Source: Chloroflexota bacterium (GTDB lineage Bacteria; Chloroflexota; Dehalococcoidia; SAR202; GCA-002694895). Taken from it: 26,066 nucleotides of DNA. The translations under genes were made by a program, and so were the position numbers. The notes beneath the pieces are model-generated. The model had not been told where the DNA came from and did not search any database. It saw only the letters and a list, made by a program, of their open reading frames with translations. Where the stretch lies: assembly GCA_002715665.1 (NCBI GenBank), contig PAZO01000006.1, positions 17,670-43,735 of the forward strand, written 5' to 3'. Every line of letters begins with the position of its first letter. Position 1 is the first letter of the stretch. Positions 14,731-23,934 of this stretch are shown here, piece by piece.

Positions 14731-15681
14731 ATGATTAAAAGCGATAAAATATTAGAATCAAATTCTAATTCAGCATTTATTTTCCCCGGACAGGGAAGCC
14801 AAAAAGTCGGTATGGGTAGAGATTTGCTAGATATTGATGTTTCCGCCGAGGTTTTCCAAAGAGTAGACGATGCTCTTGATCGTAAATTAAGTGACATTAT
14901 ATTTAATGGACCAGACGAGGAATTGATGTTAACAAAAAATGCTCAACCTGCGATTATGACTGTTAGTATCGCTTGTTATGAAGCTTTGAAATTAAAGATT
15001 GGAAATTCTTTTCCAACTCCAAAATACGTTGCAGGGCATAGTCTTGGTGAATATACATCTTTATATGTCTCTGGAGCATTAAATTTGGAAGAAACTGCTA
15101 AATTAGTATCATTAAGAGGGGAACTAATGCAAGATGCTTGTGATCAAAATCCAGGTACTATGGCTGCAATTATAGGTTTAGATGAAAAAGCAGTATATGA
15201 AATTAGCAGGCAGACTGGAACTTATGTTTCTAATATTAATACTGATTTACAAACAGTAATTAGTGGTGATAAAACAGCTATTGTTTCGGCAATAGATCTA
15301 GCAACTTCTAGAGGAGCTAAAAGAGCTATACCACTTAAAGTTGCAGGAGCTTTTCATTCAGATTTAATGAAACCCGCTGCTGAAAAGATGCAAAATTATA
15401 TTAATGATTTACAATTTTCAATCCCATCAATACCTATAGTCGCCAATTGTAGTGCAAAACCATTAACTGATGTTTCTGAAATAAAAAAAGAATTGATTAC
15501 GCAGATAACAAATTGTGTAGATTGGAATAAAAGCGTTAAATATATGATTAACGATGGAGTTGATTCTTTTGTAGAATTTGGCCATGGAGGAGTTTTGGGC
15601 AATATGATTAAGCGAATAGACTCTAAATCCAACATAACTTCTGTTGATACGACTGACTCAATTAACACATTAACTCAATAA
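14731..15681 (+). CDS. fabD: Malonyl-CoA:ACP transacylase
   Basis: A 316-residue enzyme that moves malonyl from CoA to ACP, feeding elongation. FPGQGSQKVGMG (18-29) opens the domain. GHSLGEYTSL contains the nucleophile Ser104; GAFHS provides His209; FVEFGHGGVLGNMIKR ends the domain. Normal length. It starts 11 bases after rpmF and its stop directly abuts nusB, with acpP following, so supplier and acceptor of malonyl groups share the transcript. Confidence 0.96.
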   Translation: MIKSDKILESNSNSAFIFPGQGSQKVGMGRDLLDIDVSAEVFQRVDDALDRKLSDIIFNGPDEELMLTKNAQPAIMTVSIACYEALKLKIGNSFPTPKYVAGHSLGEYTSLYVSGALNLEETAKLVSLRGELMQDACDQNPGTMAAIIGLDEKAVYEISRQTGTYVSNINTDLQTVISGDKTAIVSAIDLATSRGAKRAIPLKVAGAFHSDLMKPAAEKMQNYINDLQFSIPSIPIVANCSAKPLTDVSEIKKELITQITNCVDWNKSVKYMINDGVDSFVEFGHGGVLGNMIKRIDSKSNITSVDTTDSINTLTQ

Positions 15682-16176
15682 ATGAACTTAAAACATGATC
15701 AGCCTTATTTTTACGGAAGAAGGACTTTTTCAAGAATTTTAACCCTTCAATACTTGTACAAATTAGATATAATTCCTGGATTTAATAATACTGAAATAAC
15801 AATGGGTGATGCTTCATCAATTTTGAATCAAATTCAGATAGATGGATTTAGTGACAGTATTTCAAATTATGAAATAGAAGATATTCAATATGCTAATGAA
15901 TTATTAAACGGTGTAAATAATCAAAAAAATACGATTGATTCTATAATAGAGACTTTTGCTACCTCATTTCCATTGAAAGACTTGCCTATAATTGATAAAA
16001 ATATCTTACGTATTTCGATTTATGAAATTAAATATGTTAGTTTAAAGGTTGAGATAGCCTTAAATGAGGCAATAGAAATTGCTAAAATATTTGGATCAGA
16101 GAAATCTTCTTCATTTATTAATGGAGTATTAGATTCTTTTATCCAAAAAAAATATAAAAATAAGGAGATAAAATGA
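15682..16176 (+). CDS. nusB: Transcription antitermination factor NusB
   Basis: A 164-residue all-helical protein that with S10 binds boxA RNA in rRNA antitermination. [17 protein letters not shown] (13-29) is the N-terminal RNA-binding helix. [31 protein letters not shown] and [25 protein letters not shown] segments with FINGVLDSF complete the fold. About 25 residues longer than average through a linker near 34-60. No space separates it from fabD, and acpP overlaps its stop. Confidence 0.92.
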   Translation: MNLKHDQPYFYGRRTFSRILTLQYLYKLDIIPGFNNTEITMGDASSILNQIQIDGFSDSISNYEIEDIQYANELLNGVNNQKNTIDSIIETFATSFPLKDLPIIDKNILRISIYEIKYVSLKVEIALNEAIEIAKIFGSEKSSSFINGVLDSFIQKKYKNKEIK

Positions 16177-16424
16177 GTTTGGAAGACAGATTGAAAGATA
16201 TTGTTACTGACAAATTAGGAGTTGAAGAAAACCAAGTAGTTCCTTCGGCTTCATTTATGAATGACTTGGATGCTGATTCTTTGGATTTAGTTGAATTGAT
16301 AATGGCTTTTGAGGAAGAATTTAGCACTGATGATAACCCTGTAGAAATATCAGATGAAGATGCGGAAAGCATTTTAACAGTTCAGGATGCTTTAGACTTC
16401 TTGAAAAAGAAAGGTATTTCATAA
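16173..16424 (+). CDS. acpP: Acyl carrier protein
   Basis: An 83-residue acidic four-helix carrier. [12 protein letters not shown] carries Ser36, the site of the 4'-phosphopantetheine arm. The start overlaps nusB by four bases and has the best ribosome-binding site in the window, AAGGAG six bases before the ATG, matching the high output ACP needs. A five-residue insert (STDDNPVE) sits between helices II and III. The 90-base AT-rich spacer to ftsK contains a 7-bp inverted repeat TTATTAA/TTAATAA, not a clear terminator. Confidence 0.97.
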   Translation: MSLEDRLKDIVTDKLGVEENQVVPSASFMNDLDADSLDLVELIMAFEEEFSTDDNPVEISDEDAESILTVQDALDFLKKKGIS

Positions 16425-16514
16425 ATAAATCTTATTAAGAAATTAACCTTTTAATAAATAGAAATTGTAATTAATTTTCATTATTATTTATTTTTTATAC
16501 ATAAAAAATAACTT

Positions 16515-18836
16515 ATGGATGTAATTACAAATTTTATAACAGATTTAAGAGCAATTTTTGGTTTTTCCTTACCTTTAATATTGAGTGTTTATTCAATTAG
16601 TTTTTTAGCTTTTTATTTTTTCGGTTTTAACAAGACCAATCTGCGAATTAATTTTACTTTTACTTTGATTTTGATTTTTGCAATATTTGTACTAAGTAAT
16701 TTTAGAGCTGAGAATGAAATCACCAAATATTTTGTCTATACTTCAGATAATTCATTAGGAGGAAGTTTAGGGCAACAAATCCAATCAAATTCAATTTTTG
16801 CATTTTATTCTACAAGTTTATTCTTTGTGTTTATAATTTTGTTATCTATAAGTCCCAAAAATGTTATTAAAGCATTTTTGAATTCTGGGTTGATCTTTAT
16901 AATGATAATCACACTGAGCATAAGATCATTTTTATCTTTATTTAAAAAATTTGGTAAAACAGAAAAAATATATATATCCAAAAACACTGCACCACAAACA
17001 ATAACTTCACCGCAAATTTTAGGTATTTCTGATGAACTTGATTATTCGTTAAATGATGATGAAATAAACTCTGCTAATTATGATGATAATAACAAAACCC
17101 AAAATAATTTTTCAAAGATTGATTCTAAAGATAATTCTAAGTGGTTTCAAAAAAAATCAGGCCCATATAAAAATGACGATATATTGATTAAGAACAAAGA
17201 TAATAGTACTAGTTATTTTAATACTCAAGATTCTGAAATTTCTAAAGATAACTTTAATATTCAAGACTCAAAGATTTCTGATGAAAATTTTAATTCTATA
17301 CCCAATTCCGCAAATTTAAATAACAATTTAAAAAAAGACTATTTACCTTCAATTGATTTGCTGAATGATCTTGAAGAAGTTTCAATTTTACAGGAAGAAA
17401 TAGATGAAACTGCTGAGAATATAAAAAAAACGTTGGATCAATATGATGTAGAAGTAGAAATTGGGCAAGTCCAACCAGGCCCCGTAGTGACATTATATGG
17501 CTTAATTCCTGGTTGGATTAAAAAAACAAAAAAAGAAAAACAATTTGATTCAGAGGGCAATCCTATAGTTGATGAAAAAGGGAAACACGTTTTAAAAGAA
17601 GTAGAAAGAAAAAATAGAGTAAAAGTTGATGCAATATTTGCTCGTGAAAAAGATTTGTCTTTAGCTTTAAAAACTCCTTCCATAAGAATCGAAACTCCAG
17701 TACTTGGAGAATCTTTGGTTGGCATAGAAGTTCCGAATCCTAACCCAGGAGTTATAGGAATAAAGTCAATGTTGAAATCAAACGATTATCAAAATATTTT
17801 TAAAAAACATGATTCTTTGCCTATTGCTTTAGGTAAAGGATCTGGAGGAGATAATATTTCTATAGATTTAACTAAAATGCCTCATTTATTAATTGCTGGT
17901 GCTACAGGTAGTGGTAAAAGTGTATGTATGAATTCTATTGTATCTAGTTTGATATATAGCAAATCACCTGATCAATTGCGATTAATGCTTGTAGATCCAA
18001 AAAGAGTTGAATTAACACAATATAACGGAATACCTCATATGATTTCGCCAGTTATAGTTGAATTGGATTCTGTAGCTAAAATCTTTAGAGGAGTTATAAA
18101 TGAGATGTTTAAAAGATATAAACTAATGGAATCCAAATCAGTTCGAAATATTTCTGAATTAAATAGTAAATTCCCTAATTCTTTGCCATATTTAGTAATA
18201 GTAATTGATGAACTTGCTGATTTAATGATGACTAGTGGAGCAGAGATAGAAAGGTCAATTTGCAGATTGGCTCAACTTGGTAGAGCTACAGGAATTCACT
18301 TGGTAGTAGCAACCCAAAGGCCTTCAGTTGATATTGTTACAGGATTAATAAAATCAAATTTCCCTAGTCGTATAAGCTTTAGTGTTACTTCCAGTATTGA
18401 TTCAAGAACAATTTTAGATTCTACAGGTGCAGAAAAATTATTAGGGAAAGGTGACATGTTATATTTGCCTGTTGACGGAGCCTCTCCTGCAAGATTACAG
18501 GGTTGTTTTATAAATGATCAAGAGATATCAAATTTGGTAGATTTTTGGAAAAACAATTCAGTTTCTAACTATAATTATGATATAAATATCTTTGAAAATA
18601 TAGAAAATGATGAAGGGAATGTTTCCGAAGAACAATTGAGTAATGACAAAGATGTTCTTTTCAATGATGCAGTGTCTTTAGCTCGAAATACAAAAAAACT
18701 TTCAATTTCTTTGCTTCAAAGAAAATTAAGAATTGGATATCCCAGAGCGGCCAGATTAATGGATGAATTGGAAGAGGAAGGAATTGTAGGACCGCAACTT
18801 GAATCAGCAAAATCAAGAGATGTTATAATTAACTAA
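16515..18836 (+). CDS. ftsK: DNA translocase FtsK/SpoIIIE
   Basis: A 773-residue septal DNA pump that helps clear and resolve chromosome ends at division. Four hydrophobic helices (about 10-140) form the membrane domain. A low-complexity Asn/Asp/Ser/Lys linker spans about 160-285 and includes a degenerate repeat. The motor has GATGSGKSV (Walker A, about 460-468), LVIVIDELADLMM (Walker B, about 558-570) and VATQRPSVDIVTG. The C-terminal winged-helix gamma domain (about 710-773, LQRKLRIGYPRAARLMDELE) reads KOPS-type polar sequences. Shorter than E. coli FtsK (1329) because of the short linker; similar to SpoIIIE. Confidence 0.96.
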   Translation: MDVITNFITDLRAIFGFSLPLILSVYSISFLAFYFFGFNKTNLRINFTFTLILIFAIFVLSNFRAENEITKYFVYTSDNSLGGSLGQQIQSNSIFAFYSTSLFFVFIILLSISPKNVIKAFLNSGLIFIMIITLSIRSFLSLFKKFGKTEKIYISKNTAPQTITSPQILGISDELDYSLNDDEINSANYDDNNKTQNNFSKIDSKDNSKWFQKKSGPYKNDDILIKNKDNSTSYFNTQDSEISKDNFNIQDSKISDENFNSIPNSANLNNNLKKDYLPSIDLLNDLEEVSILQEEIDETAENIKKTLDQYDVEVEIGQVQPGPVVTLYGLIPGWIKKTKKEKQFDSEGNPIVDEKGKHVLKEVERKNRVKVDAIFAREKDLSLALKTPSIRIETPVLGESLVGIEVPNPNPGVIGIKSMLKSNDYQNIFKKHDSLPIALGKGSGGDNISIDLTKMPHLLIAGATGSGKSVCMNSIVSSLIYSKSPDQLRLMLVDPKRVELTQYNGIPHMISPVIVELDSVAKIFRGVINEMFKRYKLMESKSVRNISELNSKFPNSLPYLVIVIDELADLMMTSGAEIERSICRLAQLGRATGIHLVVATQRPSVDIVTGLIKSNFPSRISFSVTSSIDSRTILDSTGAEKLLGKGDMLYLPVDGASPARLQGCFINDQEISNLVDFWKNNSVSNYNYDINIFENIENDEGNVSEEQLSNDKDVLFNDAVSLARNTKKLSISLLQRKLRIGYPRAARLMDELEEEGIVGPQLESAKSRDVIIN

Positions 18837-18863
18837 TAATTTTTACGTTTTAGGAATTATCTT

Positions 18864-20624
18864 TTGAAAGAATTAAATAATGAAAATGTATTTTTCAATG
18901 CTGAGGAATTGATAACTAATGCACCAGATCAAGATTTCGATTCATGTCTCAAATGCGATTTTAATCTAAAAGGATCTGAATTATATAATACTTACAGGGT
19001 ATGTTCGTCTTGTAATTTCCATTTTTATATCAAGCCATATGACAGATTGGATTTGTTAACTGACAGAAAGTCATTTGTTGAGTTTAACCAAGAATTAACT
19101 AATAATCATGAATACACACAGGATGAACTTACGGAATATAAAAAGAGAACTAAATCAGATGTTGAGCGTACAGGGTTGAATGATTCTGTAATAACAGGAA
19201 TTGGAACAATGGGTGGCAATAAATGCGTAATAATATTGATGGATTTTTCTTTTATGGGAGGGAATTTAGGACTTATCTCAGGCGAGAAAATTTCGTTAGC
19301 TATTGACGAGGCAGTATCAATGAAAATTCCGATTGTTTCAATTATCTCTAGTTCAGGAACAAGAATAGAGGAAGGAATACTTTCTTTGATGCAAATGGCA
19401 AAAGTTACATTATCTATGGCTAATGCTAAGAGTAAAAAAATCCCCTCACTATCTTTACTCACTAATCCTTGTACAGGGCAAGCATATATTACTTTAGCTA
19501 CGTTTTCTGACATTATATTATCTGAACCCGGAGCTTCTGTTGGAATGAGTCCATTAAAAGATTTGAAAGGTGATTATGGTTCAGTAGATTTTGAATCTAG
19601 AGCATCTGATTCCATGCTTACAAGAGGTTTGATTGACTCTATAGTTCATAGAAATCAACAAAAAGAACAAATATCTAGAATTATAGACTTGTTAAATAAT
19701 AATCATAAATTAGTGTATGAAAATAAAGAAAGTAGTAAACCAAATTTCTCATTATCAAATCTATCTATAGATGAAAGAGTGAAAATATCTACTAGTGATA
19801 AAAGGCCTAGTTCGTCTATCTTTTTAAATAAAGTGTTTGAAAATTTTTTTGAAATCAAAGGTGATAGACTTTTAGAGAATAGTGACAGAATTATAACTGG
19901 ATTAGCTCAATTAGGGAGTCAAACAGTGATGGTGGTTGCTCAGGAAAATATAATCGAAAATGATTCATTAAATGGACTTAAGTCATCTGATTTTAGAAAA
20001 TGTAGCAGAGCAATTAATCTTGCTTCACGATTTAACATACCATTGATAACTTTTATTGATACTGTAGGGCACAATATGACCTACAATGAAGAAATCAAAG
20101 GCATTGGCACTTCCTTGGGTGAAACTATGCTATCTATGGCACAAATGTCATCTCCTTCAATATCAGTACTAATAAGTAGAGGAGGATCAGAAGCAGCACT
20201 TTCTTTGGATATATCTGACAGAAGATTGATGTTAGAGAATGCTATTTTAGTAATGGGTGATAATAGAGATGAAAAAGACTCTCTAAACCAACCATCAATC
20301 TTTGGTGCGAAGGAATGTAAAGATTTAAAAATTATTGATTCAGTGATTCCAGAACCTGTAGGTGGAATCCATATGAATCCTGAAGAATGCTTTAGTTTGT
20401 TAAGAAAATTTTTAATGATTGAACTTGCTATGTTAAATAAAAAATCTGAAAGATCAAGATTTAAAGATAAATATAAAAAATTTAGAAATATATCGGATTT
20501 TAATAATTCATATCTATATAACTTGGCTAATGAGGCTATTTCTGCTAAGGGGAAAATTAGAGATTATATTTCTAAAAAAATAAGTGACAGAAAAAAGAAA
20601 ATAAGAAATATTAAAAGTGAATAA
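18864..20624 (+). CDS. accDA: Fused acetyl-CoA carboxylase carboxyltransferase, beta-alpha (AccD-AccA)
   Basis: A 586-residue fusion of both carboxyltransferase subunits, which move CO2 from carboxybiotin to acetyl-CoA to form malonyl-CoA. Residues 1-290 are AccD: a zinc ribbon (Cys28, Cys31, Cys47, Cys50), then FMGGNLGLISGEKIS, SSSGTRIEEG and LTNPCTG. From about 300 the AccA half follows, with FEIKGDRLL, FIDTVG and GGSEAALSLDISDRRLMLENA. The start is TTG at 18864, with AGGA eight bases upstream; no ATG fits before the zinc ribbon. A basic Lys/Arg tail closes the protein. accB and accC are not in the window. It lies 27 bases after ftsK and ends an apparent lipid transcript. Confidence 0.93.
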   Translation: MKELNNENVFFNAEELITNAPDQDFDSCLKCDFNLKGSELYNTYRVCSSCNFHFYIKPYDRLDLLTDRKSFVEFNQELTNNHEYTQDELTEYKKRTKSDVERTGLNDSVITGIGTMGGNKCVIILMDFSFMGGNLGLISGEKISLAIDEAVSMKIPIVSIISSSGTRIEEGILSLMQMAKVTLSMANAKSKKIPSLSLLTNPCTGQAYITLATFSDIILSEPGASVGMSPLKDLKGDYGSVDFESRASDSMLTRGLIDSIVHRNQQKEQISRIIDLLNNNHKLVYENKESSKPNFSLSNLSIDERVKISTSDKRPSSSIFLNKVFENFFEIKGDRLLENSDRIITGLAQLGSQTVMVVAQENIIENDSLNGLKSSDFRKCSRAINLASRFNIPLITFIDTVGHNMTYNEEIKGIGTSLGETMLSMAQMSSPSISVLISRGGSEAALSLDISDRRLMLENAILVMGDNRDEKDSLNQPSIFGAKECKDLKIIDSVIPEPVGGIHMNPEECFSLLRKFLMIELAMLNKKSERSRFKDKYKKFRNISDFNNSYLYNLANEAISAKGKIRDYISKKISDRKKKIRNIKSE

Positions 20625-20663
20625 TTATTCTATACTATAGCAAAAGGGTGATTAAACTAGCCA

Positions 20664-21368
20664 ATGAAAAATAATAATCCTAAAGCTCTTATTTTTGATG
20701 TCTTCGGTACAGTAGTTGACTGGAGAGGTAGCATAAAAAATGGGTTAAAAGAACTAATTCCTAACAAACTGAGTGAACAAGATTTAGAATCATTTGCAGT
20801 AGAATGGAGAAAAGGATATACAGAATTCATTCAAGATTTTAATTCAGGTAAGAAACAATGGAAAAAAATAGATGATGTACATTATTCAAAGCTTATTGAA
20901 ATTTTAAAAAAAGAAAATTACTTTGAATTCCTAAATGACTCACAAAAAAAAGAAATAAATTTACTTTGGCATAAATTAAATCCGTGGCCTGATACTGTTG
21001 AAGGCCTAAATTTACTAAAAGACAAATTCTCAATAGGAACTTTGTCGAATGGGAATTTTTCACTGTTACTTAATATGAGTAAATACTCAAAATTAAAATG
21101 GGACTTTATTTTTTCTGGAGATATATTTAAAAAATATAAAACTAATCCGTTGGTATATAAAGAAGCATGTGCTTATCTTGATCTGACAGAGGGAGAAGTA
21201 GCACTGGTTGCTGCTCATGAAAATGATTTGTTGGCAGCAAAAAATGTTGGATTGAAAACTTTTTATGTAGAGAGGAAAAATGAATTTTCTTACTATAAAA
21301 AACCAGAAAACTTAGATAATTTTGATTTGGTAGCACAAGATTTTATAGACTTGTATCATAAATTGTGA
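20664..21368 (+). CDS. HAD-family hydrolase, type II haloacid dehalogenase-like
   Basis: A 234-residue HAD hydrolase. FDVFGTVVDW supplies Asp12, the nucleophile of motif I. LSNGN is motif II (Ser/Asn), KTNPLVYKEA gives the Lys, and AAHENDLLAAKNVGL is motif III/IV. The DxFGTxxDW form and AHENDLLAA are typical of (S)-2-haloacid dehalogenases, which release halide from 2-haloacids; many annotated members have other substrates. It stands 39 bases after accDA and converges on leuD. The stop is TGA. A role in halogenated-acid turnover is possible but inferred. Confidence 0.85.
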   Translation: MKNNNPKALIFDVFGTVVDWRGSIKNGLKELIPNKLSEQDLESFAVEWRKGYTEFIQDFNSGKKQWKKIDDVHYSKLIEILKKENYFEFLNDSQKKEINLLWHKLNPWPDTVEGLNLLKDKFSIGTLSNGNFSLLLNMSKYSKLKWDFIFSGDIFKKYKTNPLVYKEACAYLDLTEGEVALVAAHENDLLAAKNVGLKTFYVERKNEFSYYKKPENLDNFDLVAQDFIDLYHKL

Positions 21369-21460
21369 GCAGGAATGTAATCTTAATATTTTCAATAAAT
21401 TTAGTACTTAAAGTAATAAAATGATTATAAACAAAGATAACCAGTATAAGTGAAATATTT

Positions 21461-22069
21461 TTAAATTACTCCACCGGTTTTAGATCTTTGATCCTCAAAT
21501 AATTTTATTTTGTTTTCTTCATTGAGAGTGAGACCTATATCATCTAATCCATTTAATAGGCAATATTTTCGAAATTCTTCAATATCAAAATTTATTGATA
21601 TTTCTTCTGTATCATCCCAAATCATTTGAGATTCTAAATCTATATTTAAATTAAATTCATTTTCATTAGTTGTTTTATTAATTATTTTTTTTACAATTTC
21701 TTTATTTAATACAATCGGTAACAATCCATTTTGGAAGCAATTGTTATAGAAAATATCAGCAAAACTAGGTGCAATAATAATTTGAAACCCATAATCGCCT
21801 AATGCCCATGGAGCATGCTCCCGCGAGGACCCAGATCCAAAGTTATCTCCGGTAACAAGAATAGAAGAATTTTTATATTTTTCTTTGTTTAAAATAAAAG
21901 AAGTGTTTATTGATCCATCTTCGTTGAATCTCCAATCATAAAATAAAAATTTTCCATACCCTGTTCTTTCAATTCTTTTTAAAAATTGTTTTGGTATGAT
22001 TTGATCTGTATCTACGTTTACCATATCTAATGGTGCAACTTTACCTTTATGTCGGTTGATTGGTTTCAT
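21461..22069 (-). CDS. leuD: 3-isopropylmalate dehydratase small subunit
   Basis: A 202-residue small subunit of isopropylmalate isomerase, the swivelling aconitase-like domain. NVDTDQIIPKQFLKRIERTG (18-37) and GDNFGSGSSREHAPWAL (74-90) are the substrate-binding segments. It directly abuts leuC (no base between), fitting 1:1 synthesis. It is last in the ilvC-leuA-leuC-leuD order; no clear terminator is visible in the 92 AT-rich bases before the convergent HAD gene. Confidence 0.96.
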   Translation of the reverse strand: MKPINRHKGKVAPLDMVNVDTDQIIPKQFLKRIERTGYGKFLFYDWRFNEDGSINTSFILNKEKYKNSSILVTGDNFGSGSSREHAPWALGDYGFQIIIAPSFADIFYNNCFQNGLLPIVLNKEIVKKIINKTTNENEFNLNIDLESQMIWDDTEEISINFDIEEFRKYCLLNGLDDIGLTLNEENKIKLFEDQRSKTGGVI

Positions 22070-23479
22070 TTATATCTCACGTGTATCAACAAAATGCCCG
22101 GCTATAGCTGCTGCTGCTGCCATTTGTGGGCTTACTAAATGAGTCCTTCCATCTTTACCTTGTCTGCCTTCAAAGTTTCTATTTGAAGTTGAAGCACATC
22201 TTTCTTTAGGAGATAAAATATCTGGATTCATTCCTAAACACATAGAACAACCAGCTTCTCTCCATTCAAATCCTGCTTCTATAAATATTTTGTCTAATCC
22301 TTTATCTTCAGCTATCTTTTTTACTAAAGTAGACCCAGGAACAACCATCGCACTTACAGAAGAGTTTACTTTTTTATTTTTAACTACCTCGGCAGCAGCT
22401 TCTAAATCTTCAATCCTAGAGTTTGTACATGAACCAATAAATACTTTATCGATTTCTATGTCTTGTATGTTTGTATTTGCCTTTAATCCCATATATTCCA
22501 AGGCTTTTATTATTGAAGATTTTTCATCTTCGTCTTGAGAGTTTTTAGGATCAGGTATTTTCCCTGTAATGGGAGCAACCATTCCTGGGTTTGTTCCCCA
22601 TGTAACAAAAGGTTCAAATTCATTCCCGTCTATATTTATTTGTGTATCATATTGTGCATTTTGATCTGTTTTTAAATTCAACCATTCATCTGTAGCTATT
22701 CTAAAATCATCACCTTTAGGTGCGAAAGGCTTATTATTTAAATAAGCTATAGTTTTTTCATCGGGCGCAATCATTCCAGCACGACCACCAGCTTCTATAG
22801 ACATATTACAAACAGTCATTCTTCCTTCCATGCTTAAATTAGTTATCGCTTCACCTGTGTATTCTATTGCATGTCCCACGGCTCCACTGATTCCTATATT
22901 TTTTATTATTCCAAGTATTAGATCTTTAGCAGTTACTCCATTAGGTAAACTTCCATTAATATTTATATTCATAGTTTTTGGTTTGAATTGTCTGATAGTT
23001 TGTGTGGCTAATACATGTTCTACTTCTGATGTACCTATGCCCATAGCAAAAGCACCAAAAGCACCATGTGTTGAGGTATGACTGTCACCACAAACAATTA
23101 TTTTTCCTGGCTGGGTAAGTCCTAGATCAGGACCAATTACATGGACTATTCCTTGGTTTTTATGGTACATATCATAAAGAGTCACACCAAATTCTTTGCA
23201 ATTTTCAGATAGTGTTTCTACTTGTTGTTTTGCTATTGGATCCGAAATAGGATCACGACCTTTCCAAGTTGGAATCGCGTGATCAGCTACAGCTATTGTT
23301 AAATCAGGTCTTCTGACTTTCCTGTTTGATAATCTCAAGCCTTCAAAGGCTTGAGGAGAAGTTACTTCATGAATCATGTGAAGGTCGACATAAAGTAATG
23401 TAGGTTGTCCCTCATTTTCATCTACAATATGTTTTTCCCATATTTTTTCGAATAATGTTTTGGGATTTGTGTTACTCAT
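22070..23479 (-). CDS. leuC: 3-isopropylmalate dehydratase large subunit
   Basis: A 469-residue aconitase-superfamily subunit that isomerises 2-isopropylmalate to 3-isopropylmalate using a [4Fe-4S] cluster. [13 protein letters not shown] supplies one cluster Cys, and [13 protein letters not shown] the other two. [20 protein letters not shown] (26-45) and [15 protein letters not shown] are conserved. Bacterial-type length. It starts five bases after the leuA C-terminal segment and is immediately followed by leuD. Confidence 0.97.
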   Translation of the reverse strand: MSNTNPKTLFEKIWEKHIVDENEGQPTLLYVDLHMIHEVTSPQAFEGLRLSNRKVRRPDLTIAVADHAIPTWKGRDPISDPIAKQQVETLSENCKEFGVTLYDMYHKNQGIVHVIGPDLGLTQPGKIIVCGDSHTSTHGAFGAFAMGIGTSEVEHVLATQTIRQFKPKTMNININGSLPNGVTAKDLILGIIKNIGISGAVGHAIEYTGEAITNLSMEGRMTVCNMSIEAGGRAGMIAPDEKTIAYLNNKPFAPKGDDFRIATDEWLNLKTDQNAQYDTQINIDGNEFEPFVTWGTNPGMVAPITGKIPDPKNSQDEDEKSSIIKALEYMGLKANTNIQDIEIDKVFIGSCTNSRIEDLEAAAEVVKNKKVNSSVSAMVVPGSTLVKKIAEDKGLDKIFIEAGFEWREAGCSMCLGMNPDILSPKERCASTSNRNFEGRQGKDGRTHLVSPQMAAAAAIAGHFVDTREI

Positions 23480-23484
23480 AATAA

Positions 23485-23934
23485 TTAGTTACTTGTTAAT
23501 TTGTTTAGTCCATCTATATAAGCTTTTGCACTTGACACTAAGATATCGGTATCAGAACCTCTTCCTATGACATTAAGTTCATTACTTTCTAATCTTACAA
23601 TTGCATCTCCTATTGCATCTATCCCTTCTGTAACAGCTTCTATTCTCCATTCATTAAGAGTTACTTTTATATCAATTAATTGGTCAATAGCTTTATATAT
23701 AGCATCTACCGGGCCTGTTCCTGATGAAGTTGATGATTCAACTTTATTAGTTGCGTTATTTTTAATTTTTACTATAGCTGTTGGATTTTTCTCAGATCCT
23801 GATTCTATTTCAACTGAAATTAATTCAAAATTCTTTTTTGACCTTTCTGATCTTTTTTGGTCAGACATTAATATTTCAAGATCTTGATTTGTAACTTCCT
23901 TTTTTTTTGTCAGCAAGATTTTTAAAATCTTCAA
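23485..23934 (-). CDS. leuA: LeuA C-terminal regulatory (dimer) domain, out of frame with the catalytic part
   Basis: This open frame (nominally 149 residues from a TTG) encodes the LeuA_dimer domain that binds leucine for feedback control: [20 protein letters not shown]-like strands, [17 protein letters not shown] and [21 protein letters not shown]. Its first dozen residues duplicate, in another frame, the end of the catalytic ORF, so it is not a separate gene with a credible start. Joining at the A9 run (23908-23900) gives [12 protein letters not shown] and a full protein of about 507 residues, normal for LeuA. See the slippery-run entry. Confidence 0.85.
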   Translation of the reverse strand: MKILKILLTKKKEVTNQDLEILMSDQKRSERSKKNFELISVEIESGSEKNPTAIVKIKNNATNKVESSTSSGTGPVDAIYKAIDQLIDIKVTLNEWRIEAVTEGIDAIGDAIVRLESNELNVIGRGSDTDILVSSAKAYIDGLNKLTSN

